A stretch of DNA of 64,000 nt from Colletes latitarsis (lineage: Eukaryota; Arthropoda; Insecta; Hymenoptera; Colletidae), in assembly GCF_051014445.1 (NCBI RefSeq), contig NW_027488369.1:13968001-14032000 (forward strand). Reading direction: 5' to 3'. Positions within the stretch are counted from its first letter, which is position 1, and each line of letters starts with the position of its first letter. Under the pieces are notes generated by a model. It searched no databases and was not told the origin of the DNA. It saw only the letters and a list, made by a program, of their open reading frames with translations. The translations under genes were made by a program, and so were the position numbers. Of the stretch, positions 1 through 11,700 are shown piece by piece.

Positions 1-3000
1 ATAATTTTACTATAACTCTGATAATTAAATACTCACTCAATTTCAATGATCAGATGAAATTGAATGATTTTAATTTCATTATTAAGTAAATTTTTTTATA
101 CATCCTAGTAATTTCACTATAATTTTACTATAACTCTGATAATTAAATACTCACTCAATTTCAATGATCAGATGAAATTGAATGATTTTAATTTCATTAT
201 TAAATAAATTTTTTTATACATCCTAGTAATTTCACTATAATTTTACTATAACTCTGATAATTAAATATTCACTCAATTTCAATGATCAAATGAAATTGAA
301 TGATTTTAATTTCATTATTAAGTAAATTTTTTTATACATCCTAGTAATTTCACTATAATTTTACTATAACTCTGATAATTAAATACTCACTCAATTTCAA
401 TGATCAGATGAAATTGAATGATTTTAATTTCATTATTAAGTAAATTTTTTTATACATCCTAGTAATTTCACTATAATTTTACTATAACTCTGATAATTAA
501 ATACTCACTCAATTTCAATGATCAGATGAAATTGAATGATTTTAATTTCATTATTAAGTAAATTTTTTTTATACATCCTAGTAATTTCACTATAATTTTA
601 CTATAACTCTGATAATTAAATACTCACTCAATTTCAATGATCAGATGAAATTGAATGATTTTAATTTCATTATTAAGTAAATTTTTTTATACATCCTAGT
701 AATTTCACTATAATTTTACTATAACTCTGATAATTAAATACTCACTCAATTTCAATGATCAGATGAAATTGAATGATTTTAATTTCATTATTAAGTAAAT
801 TTTTTTATACATCCTAGTAATTTCACTATAATTTTACTATAACTTTGATAATTAAATATTCACTCAATTTCAATGATCAGATGAAATTGAATGATTTTAA
901 TTTCATTATTAAGTAAATTTTTTTATACATCCTAGTAATTTCACTATAATTTTACTATAACTCTGATAATTAAATACTCACTCAATTTCAATGATCAGAT
1001 GAAATTGAATGATTTTAATTTCATTATTAAATAAATTTTTTTATACATCCTAGTAATTTCACTATAATTTTACTATAACTCTGATAATTAAATACTCACT
1101 CAATTTCAATGATCAGATGAAATTGAATGATTTTAATTTCATTATTAAGTAAATTTTTTTATACATCCTAGTAATTTCACTATAATTTTACTATAACCCT
1201 GATAATTAAATACTCACTCAATTTAAATGATCAGATGAAATTGAATGATTTTAATTTCATTATTAAGTAAATTTTTTTATACATCCTAGTAATTTCACTA
1301 TAATTTTACTATAACTCTGATAATTAAATACTCACTCAATTTCAATGATCAGATGAAATTGAATGATTTTAATTTCATTATTAAGTAAATTTTTTTATAC
1401 ATCCTAGTAATTTCACTATAATTTTACTATAACTCTGATAATTAAATACTCACTCAATTTCAATGATCAGATGAAATTGAATGATTTTAATTTCATTATT
1501 AAGTAAATTTTTTTATACATCCTAGTAATTTCACTATAATTTTACTATAACTCTGATAATTAAATACTCACTCAATTTCAATGATCAGATGAAATTGAAT
1601 GATTTTAATTTCATTATTAAGTAAATTTTTTTATACATCCTAGTAATTTCACTATAATTTTACTATAACTCTGATAATTAAATACTCACTCAATTTCAAT
1701 GATCAGATGAAATTGAATGATTTTAATTTCATTATTAAGTAAATTTTTTTATACATCCTAGTAATTTCACTATAATTTTACTATAACTTTGATAATTAAA
1801 TATTCACTCAATTTCAATGATCAGATGAAATTGAATGATTTTAATTTCATTATTAAGTAAATTTTTTTATACATCCTAGTAATTTCACTATAATTTTACT
1901 ATAACTCTGATAATTAAATACTCACTCAATTTCAATGATCAGATGAAATTGAATGATTTTAATTTCATTATTAAGTAAATTTTTTTATACATCCTAGTAA
2001 TTTCACTATAATTTTACTATAACTTTGATAATTAAATATTCACTCAATTTCAATGATCAGATGAAATTGAATGATTTTAATTTCATTATTAAGTAAATTT
2101 TTTTATACATCCTAGTAATTTCACTATAATTTTACTATAACTCTGATAATTAAATACTCACTCAATTTCAATGATCAGATGAAATTGAATGATTTTAATT
2201 TCATTATTAAGTAAATTTTTTTATACATCCTAGTAATTTCACTATAATTTTACTATAACTCTGATAATTAAATACTCACTCAATTTCAATGATCAGATGA
2301 AATTGAATGATTTTAATTTCATTATTAAGTAAATTTTTTTATACATCCTAGTAATTTCACTATAATTTTACTATAACTCTGATAATTAAATACTCACTCA
2401 ATTTCAATGATCAGATGAAATTGAATGATTTTAATTTCATTATTAAGTAAATTTTTTTATACATCCTAGTAATTTCACTATAATTTTACTATAACTCTGA
2501 TAATTAAATACTCACTCAATTTCAATGATCAGATGAAATTGAATGATTTTAATTTCATTATTAAGTAAATTTTTTTATACATCCTAGTAATTTCACTATA
2601 ATTTTACTATAACTCTGATAATTAAATACTCACTCAATTTCAATGATCAGATGAAATTGAATGATTTTAATTTCATTATTAAGTAAATTTTTTTATACAT
2701 CCTAGTAATTTCACTATAATTTTACTATAACTCTGATAATTAAATACTCACTCAATTTCAATGATCAGATGAAATTGAATGATTTTAATTTCATTATTAA
2801 GTAAATTTTTTTATACATCCTAGTAATTTCACTATAATTTTACTATAACCCTGATAATTAAATACTCACTCAATTTAAATGATCAGATGAAATTGAATGA
2901 TTTTAATTTCATTATTAAGTAAATTTTTTTATACATCCTAGTAATTTCACTATAATTTTACTATAACTCTGATAATTAAATACTCACTCAATTTCAATGA

Positions 3001-5240
3001 TCAGATGAAATTGAATGATTTTAATTTCATTATTAAGTAAATTTTTTTATACATCCTAGTAATTTCACTATAATTTTACTATAACTCTGATAATTAAATA
3101 CTCACTCAATTTCAATGATCAGATGAAATTGAATGATTTTAATTTCATTATTAAGTAAATTTTTTTATACATCCTAGTAATTTCACTATAATTTTACTAT
3201 AACTCTGATAATTAAATACTCACTCAATTTCAATGATCAGATGAAATTGAATGATTTTAATTTCATTATTAAGTAAATTTTTTTATACATCCTAGTAATT
3301 TCACTATAATTTTACTATAACTCTGATAATTAAATACTCACTCAATTTCAATGATCAGATGAAATTGAATGATTTTAATTTCATTATTAAGTAAATTTTT
3401 TTATACATCCTAGTAATTTCACTATAATTTTACTATAACTCTGATAATTAAATACTCACTCAATTTCAATGATCAGATAAAATTGAATGATTTTAATTTC
3501 ATTATTAAGTAAATTTTTTTATACATCCTAGTAATTTCACTATAATTTTACTATAACTCTGATAATTAAATACTCACTCAATTTCAATGATCAGATGAAA
3601 TTGAATGATTTTAATTTCATTATTAAGTAAATTTTTTTATACATCCTAGTAATTTCACTATAATTTTACTATAACTCTGATAATTAAATACTCACTCAAT
3701 TTCAATGATCAGATGAAATTGAATGATTTTAATTTCATTATTAAGTAAATTTTTTTATACATCCTAGTAATTTCACTATAATTTTACTATAACTCTGATA
3801 ATTAAATACTCACTCAATTTCAATGATCAGATGAAATTGAATGATTTTAATTTCATTATTAAGTAAATTTTTTTATACATCCTAGTAATTTCACTATAAT
3901 TTTACTATAACTCTGATAATTAAATACTCACTCAATTTCAATGATCAGATGAAATTGAATGATTTTAATTTCATTATTAAGTAAATTTTTTTATACATCC
4001 TAGTAATTTCACTATAATTTTACTATAACTCTGATAATTAAATACTCACTCAATTTCAATGATCAGATAAAATTGAATGATTTTAATTTCATTATTAAGT
4101 AAATTTTTTTATACATCCTAGTAATTTCACTATAATTTTACTATAACTCTGATAATTAAATACTCACTCAATTTCAATGATCAGATGAAATTGAATGATT
4201 TTAATTTCATTATTAAGTAAATTTTTTTATACATCCTAGTAATTTCACTATAATTTTACTATAACTCTGATAATTAAATACTCACTCAATTTCAATGATC
4301 AGATAAAATTGAATGATTTTAATTTCATTATTAAGTAAATTTTTTTATACATCCTAGTAATTTCACTATAATTTTACTATAACTCTGATAATTAAATACT
4401 CACTCAATTTCAATGATCAGATGAAATTGAATGATTTTAATTTCATTATTAAGTAAATTTTTTTATACATCCTAGTAATTTCACTATAATTTTACTATAA
4501 CTCTGATAATTAAATACTCACTCAATTTCAATGATCAGATGAAATTGAATGATTTTAATTTCATTATTAAGTAAATTTTTTTATACATCCTAGTAATTTC
4601 ACTATAATTTTACTATAACTCTGATAATTAAATACTCACTCAATTTCAATGATCAGATAAAATTGAATGATTTTAATTTCATTATTAAGTAAATTTTTTT
4701 ATACATCCTAGTAATTTCACTATAATTTTACTATAACTCTGATAATTAAATACTCACTCAATTTCAATGATCAGATGAAATTGAATGATTTTAATTTCAT
4801 TATTAAGTAAATTTTTTTATACATCCTAGTAATTTCACTATAATTTTACTATAACTCTGATAATTAAATACTCACTCAATTTCAATGATTAGATAAAATT
4901 GAATGATTTTAATTTCATTATTAAATAAATTTTTTTATACATCCTAGTAATTTCACTATAATTTTACTATAACTCTGATAATTAAATATTCACTCAATTT
5001 CAATGATCAGATGAAATTGAATGATTTTAATTTCATTATTAAATAAATTTTTTTATACATCCTAGTAATTTCACTATAATTTTACTATAACTCTGATAAT
5101 TAAATACTCACTCAATTTCAATGATCAGATAAAATTGAATGATTTTAATTTCATTATTAAATAAATTTTTTTATACATCCTAGTAATTTCACTATAATTT
5201 TACTATAACTCTGATAATTAAATATTCACTCAATTTCAAT
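1..5240 (+). repeat. 118-bp AT-rich satellite array, left arm (forward orientation)
   Basis: Head-to-tail copies of a 118-bp unit: the unit beginning ATAATTTTACTATAACTCTG recurs at 1, 119 and 237 and onward with almost no length change (one copy near 560-570 has an extra T). About 44 copies are present and the array is cut by the window start. Copies differ by few substitutions: CTCTG/CTTTG, ACTCAC/ATTCAC, AAGTAAA/AAATAAA, CAGATGAA/CAGATAAA. The array ends sharply at 5240 inside CAATTTCAAT, where the palindrome arm starts. Each unit contains CAATTTCA (38-45) and TGAAATTG (55-62), a perfect 8-bp stem with a 9-nt loop. No coding potential is seen. A centromeric or pericentromeric role is possible but only inferred from composition, homogeneity and dyad symmetry. 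Confidence 0.97.
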
Positions 5241-5545
5241 AAATCAAAACTTATTTATAATATAATTAAATTTTTATATATTACAATAAAAATTAAATTA
5301 ATTAAAGAAAATAATCAAAATTTATTTTATAATATAATTAAATTTTTATATATTACAATAAAAATTAAATTAATTAAAGAAAATAATCAAAATTTATTTT
5401 ATAATATAATTAAATTTTTATATATTATAATAAAAATTAAATTAATTAAAGAAAATAATCAAAATTTATTTTATAATATAATTAAATTTTTATATATTAT
5501 AATAAAAATTAAATTAATTAAAGAAAATAATCAAAATTTATTCTA
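5241..5545 (+). repeat. 72-bp tandem repeat, outer part of palindrome left arm (four copies)
   Basis: The motif ATAATC followed by AAAATTTATTTTATAATA recurs at 5311, 5383, 5455 and 5527, exactly 72 bp apart. The first copy, next to the 118-bp array, is diverged (AAATCAAAACTTATTTATAA). The sequence is almost entirely A and T. The reverse complement is at 8551-8773 with one copy fewer. The junction with the 118-bp array is identical in the two arms: around 5231-5250 on the left and 8761-8781 on the right. Confidence 0.93.
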
Positions 5546-5676
5546 TTTAAATAATAATTTTTATATAAACAATAATAATTAAATATATAAATATGTATTT
5601 ATTATATTAAACTTTTTTTTTTTTTTTTATATTAATAAATTTTTTAATATGAATAATTCAAATTATAAATTCATAA
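5546..5676 (+). other. AT-rich linker of palindrome left arm, with T16 run
   Basis: Low-complexity A/T sequence between the 72-bp and 270-bp arrays, with an uninterrupted run of 16 T at 5613-5628. The right arm carries the complement with an A run of the same length at 8456-8471. No ORF or RNA gene is visible. Confidence 0.85.
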
Positions 5677-7663
5677 AATATATAATTTATATTTTATAAT
5701 ATAATTTATAATTTAATAATAATAAATTTAATATAATAAATATTTATTTATTAATAAATATTTAATTGATATATATATATATAATTATTATTATAAAGAA
5801 AAAAAATAAATTATAGATTAATATACATATTATACATAATAAATATGTTAATTTATATATAATTATCTATAAATCTTGAGATCTATATACATCTATCAAT
5901 ATATACTAAGAGTCTAATTATATATAATTATCTATGGATTTATCGAATATATAATTTATATTATAAAATATAATCCACAATTTAATAATAATAAATTTAA
6001 TATAATAAATATTTATTTATTAATAAATATTTAATTGATATATATATATATAATTATTATTATAAAGAAAAAAAAATAAATTATAGATTAATATACATAT
6101 TATACATAATAAATATGTTAATCTATATATAATTATCTATAAATCTTGAGATCTACATACATCTATTAATATATACTAAGAGTCTAATTATATATAATTA
6201 TCTATGGATTTATCGAATATATAATTTATATTATAAAATATAATCCATAATTTAATAACAATAGATTTAATATAACAAATATTTATCTATTAATAAATAT
6301 TTAATTGATATATATATATATAATTATTGTTATAAAGAAAAAAAAATAAATTATAGATTAATATACATATTATACATAATAAATATGTTAATCTATATAT
6401 AATTATCTATAAATCTTGAGATCTACATACATCTATCAATATATACTAAGAGTCTAATTATATATAATTATCTATGGATTTATCGAATATATAATTTATA
6501 TTATAAAATATAATCCACAATTTAATAACAATAGATTTAATATAATAAATATTTATCTATTAATAAATATTTAATTGATATATATATATATATAATTATT
6601 GTTATAAAAGAAAAAAAATAAATTATAGATTAATATACATATTATACATAATAAATATGTTAATTTATATATAATTATCTATAAATCTTGAGATCTATAT
6701 ACATCTATCAATATATACTAAGAGTCTAATTATATATAATTATCTATGGATTTATCGAATATATAATTTATATTATAAAATATAATCCACAATTTAATAA
6801 CAATAGATTTAATATAATAAATATTTATCTATTAATAAATATTTAATCGATATATATATATATAATTATTGTTATAAAGAAAAAAAAATAAATTATAGAT
6901 TAATATACATATTATACATAATAAATATATTAATCTATATATAATTATCTATAAATCTTGAGATCTACATACATCTATCAATATATACTAAGAGTCTAAT
7001 TATATATAATTATCTATGGATTTATCGAATATATAATCTATATTATAAAATATAATCCACAATTTAATAACAATAGATTTAATATAATAAATATTTATCT
7101 ATTAATAAATATTTAATCGATATATATATATATAATTATTGTTATAAAAGAAAAAAAATAAATTATAGATTAATATACATATTATACATAATAAATATGT
7201 TAATCTATATATAATTATCTATAAATCTTGAGATCTATATACATCTATCAATATATACTAAGAGTCTAATTATATATAATTATCTATGGATTTATCGAAT
7301 ATATAATCTATATTATAAAATATAATCCACAATTTAATAACAATAGATTTAATATAATAAATATTTATTTATTAATAAATATTTAATCGATATATATATA
7401 TATAATTATTGTTATAAAGAAAAAAAAATAAATTATAGATTAATATACATATTATACATAATAAATATGTTAATCTATATATAATTATCTATAAATCTTG
7501 AGATCTATATACATCTATCAATATATACTAAGAGTCTAATTATATATAATTATCTATGGATTTATCGAATATATAATCTATATTATAAAATATAATCCAT
7601 AATTTAATAATAATAAATTTAATACAATAAATATTTATTTATTAATAAATATTTAATTGATAT
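5677..7663 (+). repeat. 270-bp AT-rich tandem repeat, inner part of palindrome left arm (about seven copies)
   Basis: The marker AAATCTTGAG, one of few G/C-containing words here, occurs at 5871, 6141, 6411, 6683, 6953, 7223 and 7493, so the period is 270 bp with one 272-bp step. Each unit has an alternating TA run of variable length, an A7-A8 run, and two related stretches, ATAATTATCTATAAATCT and ATAATTATCTATGGATTT, suggesting an older internal duplication. Units differ by a handful of substitutions, for example TTGATATA/TCGATATA and ATCTACATAC/ATCTATATAC. The right arm has only two units, inverted. The start is approximate because the first unit grades into the linker. Confidence 0.93.
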
Positions 7664-7775
7664 ATATATATATATAATTTATTTTATAATATAATATTAA
7701 TTATATACATATATATATATATATAATTTATTTATTTATTATATAATATTAATTATATATGTATATATATATATA
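7664..7775. other. Central spacer of the palindrome
   Basis: About 110 bp of A/T between the arms. It holds two imperfect direct copies of a roughly 50-bp unit, each with ATAATTTATTT, then AATATTAATTATATA, then a TA run (from about 7674 and about 7723). It is flanked by TTAATTGATATATA on the left and TATATCGATTAA on the right, the last recognisable matching words of the two arms. Boundaries are good to about 10 bp because of the TA runs. Confidence 0.75.
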
Positions 7776-8410
7776 TCGATTAAATATTTATTAATAAATA
7801 AATATTTATTGTATTAAATTTATTATTATTAAATTGTGGATTATATTTTATAATATAGATTATATATTCGATAAATCCATAGATAATTATATATAATTAG
7901 ACTCTTAGTATATATTGATAGATGTATATAGATCTCAAGATTTATAGATAATTATATATAAATTAATATATTTATTATGTATAATATGTATATTAATCTA
8001 TAATTTATTTTTTTTTCTTTATAACAATAATTATATATATATATATCAATTAAATATTTATTAATAGATAAATATTTATTATATTAAATTTATTATTATT
8101 AAATTATGGATTATATTTTATAATATAGATTATATATTCGATAAATCCATAGATAATTATATATAATTAGACTCTTAGTATATATTAATAGATGTATATA
8201 GATCTCAAGATTTATAGATAATTATATATAAATTAACATATTTATTATGTATAATATGTATATTAATCTATAATTTATTTTTTTTCTTTATAATAATAAT
8301 TATATATATATATATCGATTAAATATTTATTAATAAATAAATATTTATTATATTAAATTTATTATTATTAAATTATAAATTATATTATAAAATATAAATT
8401 ATATATTTTA
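7776..8410 (-). repeat. 270-bp AT-rich tandem repeat, palindrome right arm (about two copies, inverted)
   Basis: The marker in reverse complement, CTCAAGATTT, is at 7934 and 8204, again 270 bp apart. The sequence is the inverse of the 5677-7663 array but five units shorter. It passes into the inverted linker near 8400. Confidence 0.92.
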
Positions 8411-8550
8411 TGAATTTATAATTTGAATTATTCATATTAAAAAATTTATTAATATAAAAAAAAAAAAAAAAGTTTAATATAATAAATACATATTTATATA
8501 TTTAATTATTATTGTTTATATAAAAATTATTATTTAAATAGAATAAATTT
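8411..8550 (-). other. AT-rich linker of palindrome right arm, with A16 run
   Basis: Inverse of 5546-5676, including the 16-nt homopolymer (A at 8456-8471). No other feature is seen. Confidence 0.85.
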
Positions 8551-8773
8551 TGATTATTTTCTTTAATTAATTTAATTTTTATTATAATATATAAAAATTT
8601 AATTATATTATAAAATAAATTTTGATTATTTTCTTTAATTAATTTAATTTTTATTGTAATATATAAAAATTTAATTATATTATAAAATAAATTTTGATTA
8701 TTTTCTTTAATTAATTTAATTTTTATTGTAATATATAAAAATTTAATTATATTATAAATAAGTTTTGATTTAT
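8551..8773 (-). repeat. 72-bp tandem repeat, outer part of palindrome right arm (three copies, inverted)
   Basis: GATTAT occurs at 8552, 8624 and 8696, 72 bp apart, followed by the diverged terminal copy TAAATAAGTTTTGATTTATTG. The left arm has four copies, so the arms differ by one unit. Confidence 0.93.
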
Positions 8774-11700
8774 TGAAATTGAGTGAATATTTAATTATCA
8801 GAGTTATAGTAAAATTATAGTGAAATTACTAGGATGTATAAAAAAATTTACTTAATAATGAAATTAAAATCATTCAATTTCATCTGATCATTGAAATTGA
8901 GTGAGTATTTAATTATCAGAGTTATAGTAAAATTATAGTGAAATTACTAGGATGTATAAAAAAATTTACTTAATAATGAAATTAAAATCATTCAATTTCA
9001 TCTGATCATTGAAATTGAGTGAATATTTAATTATCAGAGTTATAGTAAAATTATAATGAAATTACTAGGATGTATAAAAAAATTTACTTAATAATGAAAT
9101 TAAAATCATTCAATTTCATCTGATCATTGAAATTGAGTGAGTATTTAATTATCAGAGTTATAGTAAAATTATAGTGAAATTACTAGGATGTATAAAAAAA
9201 TTTACTTAATAATGAAATTAAAATCATTCAATTTCATCTGATCATTGAAATTGAGTGAGTATTTAATTATCAGAGTTATAGTAAAATTATAGTGAAATTA
9301 CTAGGATGTATAAAAAAATTTACTTAATAATGAAATTAAAATCATTCAATTTCATCTGATCATTGAAATTGAGTGAGTATTTAATTATCAGAGTTATAGT
9401 AAAATTATAGTGAAATTATTAGGATGTATAAAAAAATTTACTTAATAATGAAATTAAAATCATTCAATTTCATCTGATCATTGAAATTGAGTGAGTATTT
9501 AATTATCAGAGTTATAGTAAAATTATAGTGAAATTACTAGGATGTATAAAAAAATTTACTTAATAATGAAATTAAAATCATTCAATTTCATCTGATCATT
9601 GAAATTGAGTGAGTATTTAATTATCAGAGTTATAGTAAAATTATAGTGAAATTACTAGGATGTATAAAAAAATTTACTTAATAATGAAATTAAAATCATT
9701 CAATTTCATCTGATCATTGAAATTGAGTGAGTATTTAATTATCAGAGTTATAGTAAAATTATAGTGAAATTACTAGGATGTATAAAAAAATTTATTTAAT
9801 AATGAAATTAAAATCATTCAATTTCATCTGATCATTGAAATTGAGTGAGTATTTAATTATCAGAGTTATAGTAAAATTATAGTGAAATTACTAGGATGTA
9901 TAAAAAAATTTACTTAATAATGAAATTAAAATCATTCAATTTCATCTGATCATTGAAATTGAGTGAATATTTAATTATCAAAGTTATAGTAGAATTATAG
10001 TGAAATTACTAGGATGTATAAAAAAATTTACTTAATAATGAAATTAAAATCATTCAATTTCATCTGATCATTGAAATTGAGTGAGTATTTAATTATCAGA
10101 GTTATAGTAAAATTATAGTGAAATTACTAGGATGTATAAAAAAATTTACTTAATAATGAAATTAAAATCATTCAATTTCATCTGATCATTGAAATTGAGT
10201 GAGTATTTAATTATCAGAGTTATAGTAAAATTATAGTGAAATTACTAGGATGTATAAAAAAATTTATTTAATAATGAAATTAAAATCATTCAATTTCATT
10301 TGATCATTGAAATTGAGTGAGTATTTAATTATCAGAGTTATAGTAAAATTATAGTGAAATTACTAGGATGTATAAAAAAATTTACTTAATAATGAAATTA
10401 AAATCATTCAATTTCATCTGATCATTGAAATTGAGTGAGTATTTAATTATCAGAGTTATAGTAAAATTATAGTGAAATTACTAGGATGTATAAAAAAATT
10501 TACTTAATAATGAAATTAAAATCATTCAATTTTATCTGATCATTGAAATTGAGTGAGTATTTAATTATCAGAGTTATAGTAAAATTATAGTGAAATTACT
10601 AGGATGTATAAAAAAATTTACTTAATAATGAAATTAAAATCATTCAATTTCATCTGATCATTGAAATTGAGTGAATATTTAATTATCAAAGTTATAGTAA
10701 AATTATAGTGAAATTACTAGGATGTATAAAAAAATTTACTTAATAATGAAATTAAAATCATTCAATTTCATCTGATCATTGAAATTGAGTGAGTATTTAA
10801 TTATCAGAGTTATAGTAAAATTATAGTGAAATTACTAGGATGTATAAAAAAATTTACTTAATAATGAAATTAAAATCATTCAATTTCATCTGATCATTGA
10901 AATTGAGTGAGTATTTAATTATCAGAGTTATAGTAAAATTATAGTGAAATTACTAGGATGTATAAAAAAATTTATTTAATAATGAAATTAAAATCATTCA
11001 ATTTCATCTGATCATTGAAATTGAGTGAGTATTTAATTATCAGAGTTATAGTAAAATTATAGTGAAATTACTAGGATGTATAAAAAAATTTACTTAATAA
11101 TGAAATTAAAATCATTCAATTTCATCTGATCATTGAAATTGAGTGAATATTTAATTATCAGAGTTATAGTAAAATTATAGTGAAATTACTAGGATGTATA
11201 AAAAAATTTACTTAATAATGAAATTAAAATCATTCAATTTCATCTGATCATTGAAATTGAGTGAGTATTTAATTATCAGAGTTATAGTAAAATTATAGTG
11301 AAATTACTAGGATGTATAAAAAAATTTACTTAATAATGAAATTAAAATCATTCAATTTCATCTGATCATTGAAATTGAGTGAGTATTTAATTATCAGAGT
11401 TATAGTAAAATTATAGTGAAATTACTAGGATGTATAGAAAAATTTACTTAATAATGAAATTAAAATCATTCAATTTCATCTGATCATTGGAATTGAGTGA
11501 GTATTTAATTATCAGAGTTATAGTAAAATTATAGTGAAATTACTAGGATGTATAAAAAAATTTACTTAATAATGAAATTAAAATCATTCAATTTCATCTG
11601 ATCATTGAAATTGAGTGAGTATTTAATTATCAGAGTTATAGTAAAATTATAGTGAAATTACTAGGATGTATAAAAAAATTTACTTAATAATGAAATTAAA

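Noticed and set aside
5241..8773. Inverted-terminal-repeat DNA transposon or foldback element in the AT palindrome
   Set aside because: No transposase frame, no target-site duplication, and the symmetry continues outward into the 118-bp arrays, so there is no defined element end.
5241..8773. Mitochondrial control region or other organelle DNA, because of the extreme AT content
   Set aside because: No tRNA, rRNA or organelle coding frame, and the sequence lies inside a nuclear-type satellite and next to a LINE.
5241..8773. Palindrome as a simple read fold-back artefact
   Set aside because: The arms differ in 72-bp and 270-bp copy number and in the variants of the flanking 118-bp units. An assembly error of another kind is not excluded.
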